From NCBI GenBank assembly GCA_030770535.1, contig JASVEC010000065.1:62001-126000 (forward strand): a stretch of DNA of 64,000 nt, in the 5' to 3' direction. The stretch's first letter is position 1. Each line of letters opens with the position of its first letter. The DNA comes from Batkoa obscura (Eukaryota; Entomophthoromycota; Entomophthoromycetes; Entomophthorales; Batkoaceae). A program made the position numbers and the translations under genes. Of this stretch, positions 44,943 to 55,972 are shown one piece after another. The notes below the pieces were generated by a model. It saw only the letters and a list, made by a program, of their open reading frames with translations, was not told the DNA's origin and did no database searches.

Positions 44943-45025
44943 GGATATTTTTTTATGGTTTTATCATTTTTTCCATTTTTCAAATGCTATTAAGTAGAAA
45001 AACTACCAGTAAAATTTTTGAACAA
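44943..45025 (-). mobile_element. MITE family M, partial copy
   Basis: GGATATTTTTTTATGG and TTTTTCCATTTTTCAAATGC match the family. The right end is missing. Confidence 0.5.
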
Positions 45026-45106
45026 TTTTAAATGACTAATAATAAACATAAACTAATTAAAAACTAAAAAGTGATTTAATCATGTGTACATCTTTAAACA
45101 AACAAT

Positions 45107-45580
45107 TCAATGTTTAAATTTTCTTATCAACTTAAACAATCTCGACTTAAATTTTTTGCGATTATCCATATTATTTTCATTTATAACACTATTGCATTGA
45201 CGTTTATTCCCATCACTAGGATCGCCACATTCCATGTCACCTCGGTGATAATCAGGTTTTTTAACTCTATCATAAAGGATTTCCTCTACATCATATTTGG
45301 AATCACTACATTCAATAATCCTAAATCCGAACTTATCCTTAAAGTATTTGAAGTCTGAATTAGTACAGCGATTCTCTCCGCCTGATGTGTCACTTTCGCA
45401 TCCTATTGTACCTACAGCATTAGTTTCTCCAGTAAGATACACCTCACATGTACATTCAAAAGGCTTCCCTGCTTTCCATGGAACGTCACCCCGGCCTTGA
45501 CTAGCAAAACATAGTACTCTATCACTTGTTATTGTAGCTAACAGTTGAAGAGTTACGTATATAATGGATATAAACAACAT
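45107..45580 (-). CDS. Small secreted eight-cysteine protein
   Basis: 157 residues. A signal peptide covers about residues 1-18 (MLFISIIYVTLQLLATIT). Eight Cys follow: RVLC, the FECTCEVYL pair, IGC, NRC, IIEC, MEC and KRQC. This is the same framework as the protein at 38535-38930. Unlike that protein it has a basic, Cys-free C-terminal tail (KKFKSRLFKLIRKFKH) that could form an amphipathic helix. No named family recognised. It is probably a secreted effector-like or surface protein. Confidence 0.75.
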   Translation of the reverse strand: MLFISIIYVTLQLLATITSDRVLCFASQGRGDVPWKAGKPFECTCEVYLTGETNAVGTIGCESDTSGGENRCTNSDFKYFKDKFGFRIIECSDSKYDVEEILYDRVKKPDYHRGDMECGDPSDGNKRQCNSVINENNMDNRKKFKSRLFKLIRKFKH

Positions 45581-45829
45581 TGTAGTAAATTTAGTTTAAA
45601 AATTGATACAAATAGTAATAAGTTATAAATTAAAGTATTTGTTTTGTGTTATTTTATATACCTTTTTTCATAGCTTGAAGGATAAATTTTTATTCCAATT
45701 TTTTGATTTCCTCCTTTTTTATTCTTTTATTCACTTTAATCCAATAAAATCAAGAGATAATAGTCATCACTAATAACTCCAAAGACATAAAAAGTATAGA
45801 AAATAACTCCGTGATTTTATTAAGATAAA

Positions 45830-45982
45830 TTATAACGGAACGTTTCTTTCAATAAATGTAAGAAGAGGAACTTGATCTGGATTTGATTCAAACTTATGAA
45901 AGCCTGAAGGCGTTTCTTTATTATCCGTATTTAGGGGTATACTTAATACCATTGGTAACATAATTAGTGTGATAAAATCCAT
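45830..45982 (-). CDS. Putative 50-residue secreted peptide
   Basis: A short frame reading MDFITLIMLPMVLSIPLN and continuing as a hydrophilic 32-residue tail (KETPSGFHKFESNPDQ, LLTFIERNVPL). The first 15-17 residues look like a signal peptide, and the tail has no Cys. It lies between the eight-Cys gene and the GGPP synthase gene. It could be a genuine small secreted peptide or a chance frame; the signal-like start is the only positive evidence. Confidence 0.4.
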   Translation of the reverse strand: MDFITLIMLPMVLSIPLNTDNKETPSGFHKFESNPDQVPLLTFIERNVPL

Positions 45983-46273
45983 AGCAATAATAATGATAGT
46001 AGATTATTATAATTAAAAAATAAAATAAACAAAAGTTGAAAAATTATATATCCTGCTTTTATATAAACAAAATGAGAGATCTTTTTACTGTTAAAAACAA
46101 ATACATTTTTTATTACTATTTAGTTTAATCAACTAAAACAACGTTATGAAAATCAATAAAATCTACCAATAAAAATTCAACTAATTTTAACTTAAAGTTG
46201 ATGAAAATATTCGTTGTACTATAATAAATTAAGAAATAATTTCCTTTTGATTATAGACTTATATTTGTATATC

Positions 46274-47506
46274 ATGGACACTATTATTAACTTAGAAACA
46301 ACAGGAATAAAGAATAATGTAAAAAAATAGTATTATTGTTAATCAATATATAACAATTAAACTTTATTTAGTTATTATTAGAACCATATAATTATATATG
46401 TAGTAATCCAGGGAAAACATTTCGAACCAAGTTATTAGAAGCGTTTCAATTTTGGCTAAATATAGATACTGGTAAATTGAAGATAATAGCAGAAGTTATG
46501 GAGATGTTACATAATGCTTCCTTGTTAATTGATGACGTACAAGATAACTCAGAATTAAGAAGAGGAAATCCAGGTAACTTTAAACAAGTACTTATAAATA
46601 GTCGTTTTATTAAGCCAATTCTATAAAGTCGCTCATCGTATTTATGGAGTACCAATAACAATAAATTGTGCCAACTATGTTTATTTTTTAGCTTTACAAA
46701 AGGTTTGTGAATTAAATGACCCAGAGTTAGTACAGATTTATTCTACTGAATTGATCAAATTACACCAAGGCCAAGGAATGGAGTTACATTGCAGAGATAG
46801 AAATATTTGCCCTACTGAACAACAATATTTAGATATGGTTAATAATAGTAAATTTTGTTTTAAATTATCTAGAATTTACATTTATTTTTTCATTTTAGAA
46901 ACTGGAGGTTTATTAAGATTAGGGATTAAAATGATGCAACAAGTTTCAAATTCTAAAACGTAATTTTAGCATTGTTATATTATATAACAATATGCTAATA
47001 ATTTTTATTGAATAGCGATTTTGTACCATTAGTCAATTTGTTAGGAGAATACTATCAAATTCGAGATGATTACATTAATTTAAAAGCGGAAGACGTAACT
47101 ATGTTAAAACTAAGCCTTTGTATTGATAATAATAATAATTTTTAGTATCATTCTGCCAAAGGCTATTGTGAAGATCTAAGTGAAGGAAAATATTCGTTTC
47201 CTATCATTCACTCTTTAAGAACTAGTAATGATATGCATCAATTAGAAAGTAATTAATTTACTATACTAGGTTTATATTTTATATGTACTAATTGTTCTAT
47301 TATTCTCGATTGTATTAGATATTTTAAAACAACGTACTGAAGATATTAATTTAAAGAAATACGCTTTGTTATTAATGGAAAAAACAAACTCATTTGAATA
47401 TACAAAAACTTATTTGAATCGATTATTAATTCAAATTCAAAATTTAGTTTCAGATTTTGATCAAAATGATTTATTATTAGATATTGTTAACAAATTAAAA
47501 ATTTAA
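46274..47506 (+). CDS. Geranylgeranyl diphosphate synthase
   Basis: Seven exons: 46274-46318, 46372-46573, 46629-46847, 46899-46959, 47016-47094, 47146-47248 and 47319-47506. Introns are 51-70 bp and the total is 298 residues in frame. The short form of trans-prenyltransferase: [19 protein letters not shown], the first Asp-rich motif in [15 protein letters not shown] (DDxxD), [39 protein letters not shown], the second Asp-rich motif in [11 protein letters not shown], and [16 protein letters not shown]. It condenses FPP (or DMAPP) with IPP to make C20 GGPP for protein prenylation and downstream isoprenoids. Fungal homologues include BTS1. The first exon is only 45 bp, so the start is moderately certain. 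Convergent with the proline dehydrogenase gene. Confidence 0.94.
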
Positions 47507-47778
47507 GTATTAAGATACTTAAGAGTCAAACGACTCTCTAAAGACAAAAAAAGTATTAAATAAAGTATTTGCCCTTTTTACTTTACTATCTCCTTCACTT
47601 CGCTTCTCAAATTTGTTTCCTTCACTTCTAGAGTTAATTCATTTGGGAACAATTAATTCCACCAATACTCAAGAAATAAAATATTTATGTTAATAAAAAG
47701 AATATAAAAATATTTAAGTCTTTTAATAAAAATATAAAAAAAGGGAAGAAATAAAAGAAGTAATAAAAAACAATAAAT
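47507..47778. other. Convergent intergenic region
   Basis: 272 bp between two stops, AT-rich, presumably holding both 3' untranslated ends. Confidence 0.5.
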
Positions 47779-49641
47779 TTAATTAGAAGTAGATTCAAAA
47801 CTCAAAAAGGAATTAAATTTGCAACGGAACTTAATTTCATTCCAAAGTGCTAATTGTTCTAAATTGGCTCCTTGCATAACAGAAGAATTTTCTTGAGCTC
47901 TACGGATAAGATAAGGCATGACTTCTTTAACTGGACCATAAGGTATATATTTAAAAGCGTTAAAACCATAGTTAGCTAAAGAATAAGTAGTAGGATCATG
48001 CATACCCATTAGTTGACCAAATAATACTTGTTGTTGTTGATTAGTATCAAATTTCAATTGTTCCATTTTACGACAAGTTGAAACAATAGAATCTTTATTA
48101 TGAGATGCTACCATAAATCCAATCTTCTTTTCGTCTGCTTTTTGTTTTTCTATTTCTTTTAGTAATAAATCTACAGCTAAATTGTAATCATGATGAGTGT
48201 CTTCAATAGTATTTTGTATAATGTCTGGTAACCCTAACTCTAATGCTCTTTTACGTTCAGATACCATATAAGCTCCCCTTACTAATTTAGCACCAAAACA
48301 CCAATTTTCTCTTTTAGCATGGATCAAATCATTACGCATCTTTTCATAAGATTCTTTTAGATATAATTGATAAGTATTATAAATGATTGGTGCATACTGA
48401 TTATATTGTTGAGATAATTCATTGGCTACTAAATCAATAGCTGCTTGGAAATAACTTTGTTCAGCATCAATCATCAACCTTACATCTAAATCTTTGGCTT
48501 GATTACAAATTTTATTTAAACGATTCATTAATAATTCAAAATCTTTTTGTTCTTCGTTATTAAAAAATTGAACATTTAATTTATAATTTTGTTCATTGTT
48601 TGTAATGATATTATTATTATTCATACTTTCATCATTATTATTATTTATATTCTCATCGTTATTAGCATTATTGTCATTAGTAATGTAAAGTTGTTTGGTA
48701 TTATTTTTAACCATAGATAATGAAGCTAAGAAGGAAATCCAATCAATTTTATCACTATTTGTTGGGTCTGCATTTTGAATAATTTGATTAATAACAGCTG
48801 TATCTTTCTCATTAATATTAGGTAATTGTAATAAAATTGATTTGAATTCATTTCTATTTAATAAACCATCCTGATTATCGTCTTTAATAATAAATGAATT
48901 TCTTAAATAATGTAAAATCGTTGTTGCTTTTTCTAATAATTGAGGTGAAATTAAACCAGTTACCTTGACAGCAATAAAAGAACCCTTTAAGTTGGAAGCA
49001 GTTTTTACGGCTTGTACGTATTGTTCAGTAACAAAATCAGCATGTTGGTTAGCCTTAACTCGAAGCTCTTCTTTACTTAAATGACCATCTTCACTTTCTA
49101 AATCTGCTTCAATAGAAAAGTCTAAAATCGAACCAATGTTTTGATCCTTTAATTGATGCATAAAAGGGACAACATCTTCTCTATCTTCACCCCCGCAAAA
49201 ATGTTTAAAAATTGTTCTTTTAATGAAAAAATAAGCAGGTGCAGACAAATGAAGAGTTTCTAATAAAGATAAAAGGGTTGGTGCTGCATCCATTAAATAG
49301 GGTAAACTGCAGAGCTTATAAACGAATAAAGAGATACATAAATCATAAAAAGATTTGTTTTTAAACGCTATTCTTGGGTCTGGGTTTTGTATATAACTTG
49401 ACTTATCGGTATAAACAGGCGCTGTTTCTTCTAACTGTATCGTTGAATCATTGAGCAAAGAATATCCCCCTAATAATAAACCGGATGCTAATAATAATTT
49501 TGTTTTATTATTAAATAAAGTGGACTGTTTGGGAGTAGTGGTGGTAGTTTGATGTAAATATCGTGGTTTTAAATTGAATAAAAGTTTATTAATTCTATTA
49601 GACTTGTTGCAGGAGTGTTTATAAACTTGTTTTAATAACAT
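47779..49641 (-). CDS. Mitochondrial proline dehydrogenase with EF-hand insert
   Basis: A single 620-residue frame without introns. The N-terminus is basic and Ser/Thr-rich (residues 1-42, a likely mitochondrial presequence), followed by a hydrophobic segment at 48-63. The FAD-dependent TIM-barrel domain includes FIAVKVTGL (222-230), RLMIDAEQSYFQ (388-399), AKLVRGAYMVSER (451-463), GFMVASHN (508-515), and the C-terminal YGFNAFKYIPYG followed by YLIRRAQEN (577-585), with the Arg pair that binds proline. An EF-hand loop at 254-265 (DDNQDGLLNRNE) has all ligand positions in place; a weaker second one may follow near 291-302. An Asn-rich insert is at 322-352. The enzyme oxidises proline to pyrroline-5-carboxylate on the inner mitochondrial membrane. 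The Ca2+ loop suggests regulation. Confidence 0.95.
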   Translation of the reverse strand: MLLKQVYKHSCNKSNRINKLLFNLKPRYLHQTTTTTPKQSTLFNNKTKLLLASGLLLGGYSLLNDSTIQLEETAPVYTDKSSYIQNPDPRIAFKNKSFYDLCISLFVYKLCSLPYLMDAAPTLLSLLETLHLSAPAYFFIKRTIFKHFCGGEDREDVVPFMHQLKDQNIGSILDFSIEADLESEDGHLSKEELRVKANQHADFVTEQYVQAVKTASNLKGSFIAVKVTGLISPQLLEKATTILHYLRNSFIIKDDNQDGLLNRNEFKSILLQLPNINEKDTAVINQIIQNADPTNSDKIDWISFLASLSMVKNNTKQLYITNDNNANNDENINNNNDESMNNNNIITNNEQNYKLNVQFFNNEEQKDFELLMNRLNKICNQAKDLDVRLMIDAEQSYFQAAIDLVANELSQQYNQYAPIIYNTYQLYLKESYEKMRNDLIHAKRENWCFGAKLVRGAYMVSERKRALELGLPDIIQNTIEDTHHDYNLAVDLLLKEIEKQKADEKKIGFMVASHNKDSIVSTCRKMEQLKFDTNQQQQVLFGQLMGMHDPTTYSLANYGFNAFKYIPYGPVKEVMPYLIRRAQENSSVMQGANLEQLALWNEIKFRCKFNSFLSFESTSN

Positions 49642-50606
49642 TAAATGCGTATGACTTTATAAATTGAAGTTGTTTTAAAATGATAAAGCAAATCGAAAAT
49701 AATAAAAAAAAGCAACTCGTTAATTTATTAATACTAAAAAAAAGATGAATTTTTTAGACTTTAAGCTGCTATTTAAACTTAATTTTTCAAAGTTTATTGA
49801 ATCAATTAAAGTTGAAAAGTATAAATCGTGGTAACTAACAATAACTGAACACTTATTATTTAAAAATTACTAATAAAAATATTAAAAATAGCACCAATTA
49901 TATTCTAGAATCAAAATTAAATCATCCAGTTATTTTATAGAGCAAAAAAAATTGGGGATAAATGACTAATATCGAACAACCATTGGTGCCATTCTAAAGA
50001 ACCTTAATTAGACTTCCAAATTTAATAAACAAAGTTCTATTTTATTGGTTCTATTCAGCCTATTCTTAGTTGTTTTTACACTAATCATTTTGATATTGAT
50101 TACAAAATTTTACCAATCATCGTTTGTATACTTTATTTTAAAATTATCTTTTCTTATTTGGTAACGTCAGATGATTTAAAATATAGAATATTATTTTTAG
50201 TTGATAATAGTAAGTTATTATTAAGGGTCTTATATTATCAATTTATAATAGTAAATAGTTAGATTAACTCAAATATTTAATAAAGTAGATCTTGTCAAAA
50301 AGTCATTTTTAATTTTAGCTAATCAAATACTTCAAATTGTCTTTACTATTAAATGAAATATAAGTTGACTATCTGACAAAATTTACTTTATTACCTAACT
50401 GAATCAATCTGATTATTTGTATTGTTATATTTATTTTATTTTATTTTATTTTATTTTATTTTTTGTAATAAAGTTTAAATAATTAGCAAATTATTATATA
50501 AAGATTTTTTGAATAAACTTAATTATTACTTTTTTTATAATGTTTAATTAAATTATATTTTTATAATCAAATAAAAATAGTACTTTAAATAAGAAAAATA
50601 AATAAA
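49642..50606. other. AT-rich intergenic stretch
   Basis: Upstream of the proline dehydrogenase gene. No gene recognised, apart from the (ATTTT)n tract noted separately. Confidence 0.5.
50428..50464. repeat. (ATTTT)n microsatellite
   Basis: About six to seven tandem ATTTT units. Confidence 0.85.
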
Positions 50607-50706
50607 TGAGGATGTATTTTTGTGCTTAATAATTTTATTAATGATTTTTCCATCCAAATAGCACTTAAAAGATGGAAAAGTGATGAAACCAAAGAAAACA
50701 CCTTCA
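50607..50706 (+). mobile_element. MITE family M copy
   Basis: 100 bp with AAAT on both sides, TGAGGATGTATTTTTGTG to AACACCTTCA. Confidence 0.82.
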
Positions 50707-50796
50707 AATTATAACATGTTTTTATTAAACTTATTATAAAAATTGAATTTATTTGACTAATTTACTAAATTTAAAATGAACTTTTTAGAACTATTT

Positions 50797-50822
50797 TTGA
50801 AAAATCAAAGAAAACACCCCCA
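50797..50822 (+). mobile_element. MITE family M, right end fragment
   Basis: AAATCAAAGAAAACACCCCC matches only the right terminal part. Confidence 0.5.
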
Positions 50823-51518
50823 TATTTATAAATTAAATAAAGCTGAGTAAAAAATAAATTTAACTTTTACTTTTAGTTCTGGTTAGTTGTTAATAAGTAT
50901 AAAATATTACTTTACTAGCTTTTGTAAAATCTGGTACTCAGTGGTTGGAATCAAAAACAACTATTACCTGGTTGACTGTACTGTAGGTAGAAAGGTCTTA
51001 GTTTATGTGACTAAGATAGATTTGAATTATGAAGAATAGTACGTAATAGGCTACGGATTATGTAAAACACTATCAGAAAGATTTAATGGCTTTATTAAAA
51101 GTATAATATCAAAGGGGAATTTAATTAAAAAGCCCTGAGTTACTATACTTTAAAATCTCTTTTATACTCCAACTGGGTGACTATATATAAATAACACGAT
51201 AGTAATTATTCCTTACCATAGTTACCAAGTATGGACATCAAAAGGGGGAATAGCGTCTTTCACAAGTAGGCGGTAAAAATTCTCACAACAAATCAAAATG
51301 AGGAGCTCTAAATTGATTGTACCACATGAATCACGATTAAGATGACTGTAAGACTCTAGTTAGTTTTGTAACCAAGTCAAATTGTTATTAGTTATATAGT
51401 GAATTTAATTAGCCTCGGGTAATTATATTATGTATACCAAAAGTATATTTGTAAAGTTTTGTTTTTATTTAAAAAAATTTTTTTATTGCTTATAAAATTT
51501 TAGTTCTAAAAGTAACAA
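50823..51518. other. Intergenic stretch before the 5S array
   Basis: Somewhat less AT-rich than average; no gene or known repeat recognised. Confidence 0.45.
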
Positions 51519-51627
51519 TGGGGATGTGAAAGTGTTTTTTTTGACTTCACTATTTTTTCCATTTTTTAAGCGCTATTTGAATAGGAATATTGTTAGTAAA
51601 ATCCTCAAACTAAAAAATACATCCCCA
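51519..51627 (-). mobile_element. MITE family M copy at the edge of the 5S array
   Basis: 109 bp. The left end is longer than in other copies (GGGGATGTGAAAGTG, then the run of T). The right end ACATCCCCA abuts the first base of the 5S array. Flanks are CAAT on the left and ATAT on the right, so the target duplication does not match. Confidence 0.85.
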
Positions 51628-51913
51628 TATCTTGTCATTATTTTATCTTTTATCATTTTTTTACTATCCTTTTACTATTTTTTCAATATATATCTTACTT
51701 CTAAAAAACTAAAACTTTTAATAAAAACAGTCATTTCAATATTACACTTGAAATTTTTTCATGTTATTTAGATTCTACTAATGTTTATAACTAATTTTAA
51801 CAAGTTAAATAACATTTTTGATATATCTAAAGCTTTTTAAATCATTTTCAGATTAAGTATTTATATAAAAAATCAACTTGCTAGCTTTATAGTTTATAGT
51901 ATTCCAAAACAAA

Positions 51914-52031
51914 AACAACAGTACATACTATTCCCATATGGTCTCCCACTATAGTACTAAATATGCTGTACTTTGCTTAACTGCGCTGATCTGACGAGAA
52001 GCGGTGTTTTCAAAGTCATATGACCGTTGTA
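51914..52031 (-). rRNA. 5S rRNA, copy 1
   Basis: 118 nt. Helix I ACAACGG/CTGTTGT closes the molecule. The AACACCGCTTCTCGTC, GATCAGCGCAGTTAAGC and GTGGGAGACCATATGGGAA blocks are the universal 5S core, and the internal A and C boxes are intact. A TTTTT terminator follows. The ends were set by pairing and by comparison with remembered zygomycete 5S, so they may be off by one or two bases. Confidence 0.95.
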
Positions 52032-52053
52032 CAATATTATAACAAGGTGGGAA

Positions 52054-52060
52054 CTATATA
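52054..52060 (-). promoter_or_regulatory. TATA box of 5S copy 1 (repeated in every unit)
   Basis: TATATAG on the minus strand, 23-29 bases before the inferred 5S start. It recurs every 563 bp. Upstream TATA boxes on 5S genes are known from some fungi, for example fission yeast. Confidence 0.6.
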
Positions 52061-52476
52061 ACTTTAATTATTTTGAATAAAATTTTCAACAAAATTCTTC
52101 AACAAAATTCCCTCAACAAAATTCTTTCAACTTTTTGAACTTTTTAATAAGGATTTCTCATTTTTAACTTTCTAATAAATATAGTTATAATATCTTGTTA
52201 TTATTTTATCTTTTATCATTTTTTTACTATCCTTTCACTATTTTTTCAATATATATCTTACTTCTAAAAAACTAAAACTTTTAATAAAAACAGTCATTTC
52301 AATATTACACTTGAAATTTTTTCATGTTATTTAGATTCTACTAATGTTTATAACTAATTTTAACAAGTTAAATAACATTTTTGATATATCTAAAGCTTTT
52401 TAAATCATTTTCAGATTAAGTATTTATATAAAAAATCAACTTGCTAGCTTTATAGTTTATAGTATTCCAAAACAAA

Positions 52477-52594
52477 AACAACAGTACATACTATTCCCAT
52501 ATGGTCTCCCACTATAGTACTAAATATGCTGTACTTTGCTTAACTGCGCTGATCTGACGAGAAGCGGTGTTTTCAAAGTCATATGACCGTTGTA
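52477..52594 (-). rRNA. 5S rRNA, copy 2
   Basis: Same sequence as copy 1, one period further on. Confidence 0.95.
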
Positions 52595-53039
52595 CAATAT
52601 TATAACAAGGTGGGAACTATATAACTTTAATTATTTTGAATAAAATTTTCAACAAAATTCTTCAACAAAATTCCCTCAACAAAATTCTTTCAACTTTTTG
52701 AACTTTTTAATAAGGATTTCTCATTTTTAACTTTCTAATAAATATAGTTATAATATCTTGTTATTATTTTATCTTTTATCATTTTTTTACTATCCTTTCA
52801 CTATTTTTTCAATATATATCTTACTTCTAAAAAACTAAAACTTTTAATAAAAACAGTCATTTCAATATTACACTTGAAATTTTTTCATGTTATTTAGATT
52901 CTACTAATGTTTATAACTAATTTTAACAAGTTAAATAACATTTTTGATATATCTAAAGCTTTTTAAATCATTTTCAGATTAAGTATTTATATAAAAAATC
53001 AACTTGCTAGCTTTATAGTTTATAGTATTCCAAAACAAA

Positions 53040-53157
53040 AACAACAGTACATACTATTCCCATATGGTCTCCCACTATAGTACTAAATATGCTGTACTTT
53101 GCTTAACTGCGCTGATCTGACGAGAAGCGGTGTTTTCAAAGTCATATGACCGTTGTA
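53040..53157 (-). rRNA. 5S rRNA, copy 3
   Basis: Same sequence as copy 1. Confidence 0.95.
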
Positions 53158-53602
53158 CAATATTATAACAAGGTGGGAACTATATAACTTTAATTATTTT
53201 GAATAAAATTTTCAACAAAATTCTTCAACAAAATTCCCTCAACAAAATTCTTTCAACTTTTTGAACTTTTTAATAAGGATTTCTCATTTTTAACTTTCTA
53301 ATAAATATAGTTATAATATCTTGTTATTATTTTATCTTTTATCATTTTTTTACTATCCTTTCACTATTTTTTCAATATATATCTTACTTCTAAAAAACTA
53401 AAACTTTTAATAAAAACAGTCATTTCAATATTACACTTGAAATTTTTTCATGTTATTTAGATTCTACTAATGTTTATAACTAATTTTAACAAGTTAAATA
53501 ACATTTTTGATATATCTAAAGCTTTTTAAATCATTTTCAGATTAAGTATTTATATAAAAAATCAACTTGCTAGCTTTATAGTTTATAGTATTCCAAAACA
53601 AA

Positions 53603-53720
53603 AACAACAGTACATACTATTCCCATATGGTCTCCCACTATAGTACTAAATATGCTGTACTTTGCTTAACTGCGCTGATCTGACGAGAAGCGGTGTTTTC
53701 AAAGTCATATGACCGTTGTA
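53603..53720 (-). rRNA. 5S rRNA, copy 4
   Basis: Same sequence as copy 1. Confidence 0.95.
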
Positions 53721-54165
53721 CAATATTATAACAAGGTGGGAACTATATAACTTTAATTATTTTGAATAAAATTTTCAACAAAATTCTTCAACAAAATTCC
53801 CTCAACAAAATTCTTTCAACTTTTTGAACTTTTTAATAAGGATTTCTCATTTTTAACTTTCTAATAAATATAGTTATAATATCTTGTTATTATTTTATCT
53901 TTTATCATTTTTTTACTATCCTTTCACTATTTTTTCAATATATATCTTACTTCTAAAAAACTAAAACTTTTAATAAAAACAGTCATTTCAATATTACACT
54001 TGAAATTTTTTCATGTTATTTAGATTCTACTAATGTTTATAACTAATTTTAACAAGTTAAATAACATTTTTGATATATCTAAAGCTTTTTAAATCATTTT
54101 CAGATTAAGTATTTATATAAAAAATCAACTTGCTAGCTTTATAGTTTATAGTATTCCAAAACAAA

Positions 54166-54283
54166 AACAACAGTACATACTATTCCCATATGGTCTCCCA
54201 CTATAGTACTAAATATGCTGTACTTTGCTTAACTGCGCTGATCTGACGAGAAGCGGTGTTTTCAAAGTCATATGACCGTTGTA
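54166..54283 (-). rRNA. 5S rRNA, copy 5
   Basis: Same sequence as copy 1. Confidence 0.95.
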
Positions 54284-54728
54284 CAATATTATAACAAGGT
54301 GGGAACTATATAACTTTAATTATTTTGAATAAAATTTTCAACAAAATTCTTCAACAAAATTCCCTCAACAAAATTCTTTCAACTTTTTGAACTTTTTAAT
54401 AAGGATTTCTCATTTTTAACTTTCTAATAAATATAGTTATAATATCTTGTTATTATTTTATCTTTTATCATTTTTTTACTATCCTTTCACTATTTTTTCA
54501 ATATATATCTTACTTCTAAAAAACTAAAACTTTTAATAAAAACAGTCATTTCAATATTACACTTGAAATTTTTTCATGTTATTTAGATTCTACTAATGTT
54601 TATAACTAATTTTAACAAGTTAAATAACATTTTTGATATATCTAAAGCTTTTTAAATCATTTTCAGATTAAGTATTTATATAAAAAATCAACTTGCTAGC
54701 TTTATAGTTTATAGTATTCCAAAACAAA

Positions 54729-54846
54729 AACAACAGTACATACTATTCCCATATGGTCTCCCACTATAGTACTAAATATGCTGTACTTTGCTTAACTGCG
54801 CTGATCTGACGAGAAGCGGTGTTTTCAAAGTCATATGACCGTTGTA
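54729..54846 (-). rRNA. 5S rRNA, copy 6
   Basis: Same sequence as copy 1. Confidence 0.95.
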
Positions 54847-55291
54847 CAATATTATAACAAGGTGGGAACTATATAACTTTAATTATTTTGAATAAAATTT
54901 TCAACAAAATTCTTCAACAAAATTCCCTCAACAAAATTCTTTCAACTTTTTGAACTTTTTAATAAGGATTTCTCATTTTTAACTTTCTAATAAATATAGT
55001 TATAATATCTTGTTATTATTTTATCTTTTATCATTTTTTTACTATCCTTTCACTATTTTTTCAATATATATCTTACTTCTAAAAAACTAAAACTTTTAAT
55101 AAAAACAGTCATTTCAATATTACACTTGAAATTTTTTCATGTTATTTAGATTCTACTAATGTTTATAACTAATTTTAACAAGTTAAATAACATTTTTGAT
55201 ATATCTAAAGCTTTTTAAATCATTTTCAGATTAAGTATTTATATAAAAAATCAACTTGCTAGCTTTATAGTTTATAGTATTCCAAAACAAA

Positions 55292-55409
55292 AACAACAGT
55301 ACATACTATTCCCATATGGTCTCCCACTATAGTACTAAATATGCTGTACTTTGCTTAACTGCGCTGATCTGACGAGAAGCGGTGTTTTCAAAGTCATATG
55401 ACCGTTGTA
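55292..55409 (-). rRNA. 5S rRNA, copy 7
   Basis: Same sequence as copy 1. Confidence 0.95.
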
Positions 55410-55854
55410 CAATATTATAACAAGGTGGGAACTATATAACTTTAATTATTTTGAATAAAATTTTCAACAAAATTCTTCAACAAAATTCCCTCAACAAAAT
55501 TCTTTCAACTTTTTGAACTTTTTAATAAGGATTTCTCATTTTTAACTTTCTAATAAATATAGTTATAATATCTTGTTATTATTTTATCTTTTATCATTTT
55601 TTTACTATCCTTTCACTATTTTTTCAATATATATCTTACTTCTAAAAAACTAAAACTTTTAATAAAAACAGTCATTTCAATATTACACTTGAAATTTTTT
55701 CATGTTATTTAGATTCTACTAATGTTTATAACTAATTTTAACAAGTTAAATAACATTTTTGATATATCTAAAGCTTTTTAAATCATTTTCAGATTAAGTA
55801 TTTATATAAAAAATCAACTTGCTAGCTTTATAGTTTATAGTATTCCAAAACAAA

Positions 55855-55972
55855 AACAACAGTACATACTATTCCCATATGGTCTCCCACTATAGTACTA
55901 AATATGCTGTACTTTGCTTAACTGCGCTGATCTGACGAGAAGCGGTGTTTTCAAAGTCATATGACCGTTGTA
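55855..55972 (-). rRNA. 5S rRNA, copy 8
   Basis: Same sequence as copy 1. Confidence 0.95.

Noticed and set aside
51526-51771. Recurrent small open frames reading like LTSLLFPFFKRYLSGK at many places (for example 14428, 28754, 30522, 51526)
   Set aside because: They are the stop-free reading frame of the ~100-bp MITE itself and extend by chance into the flanks. No conserved start or independent coding signal exists.
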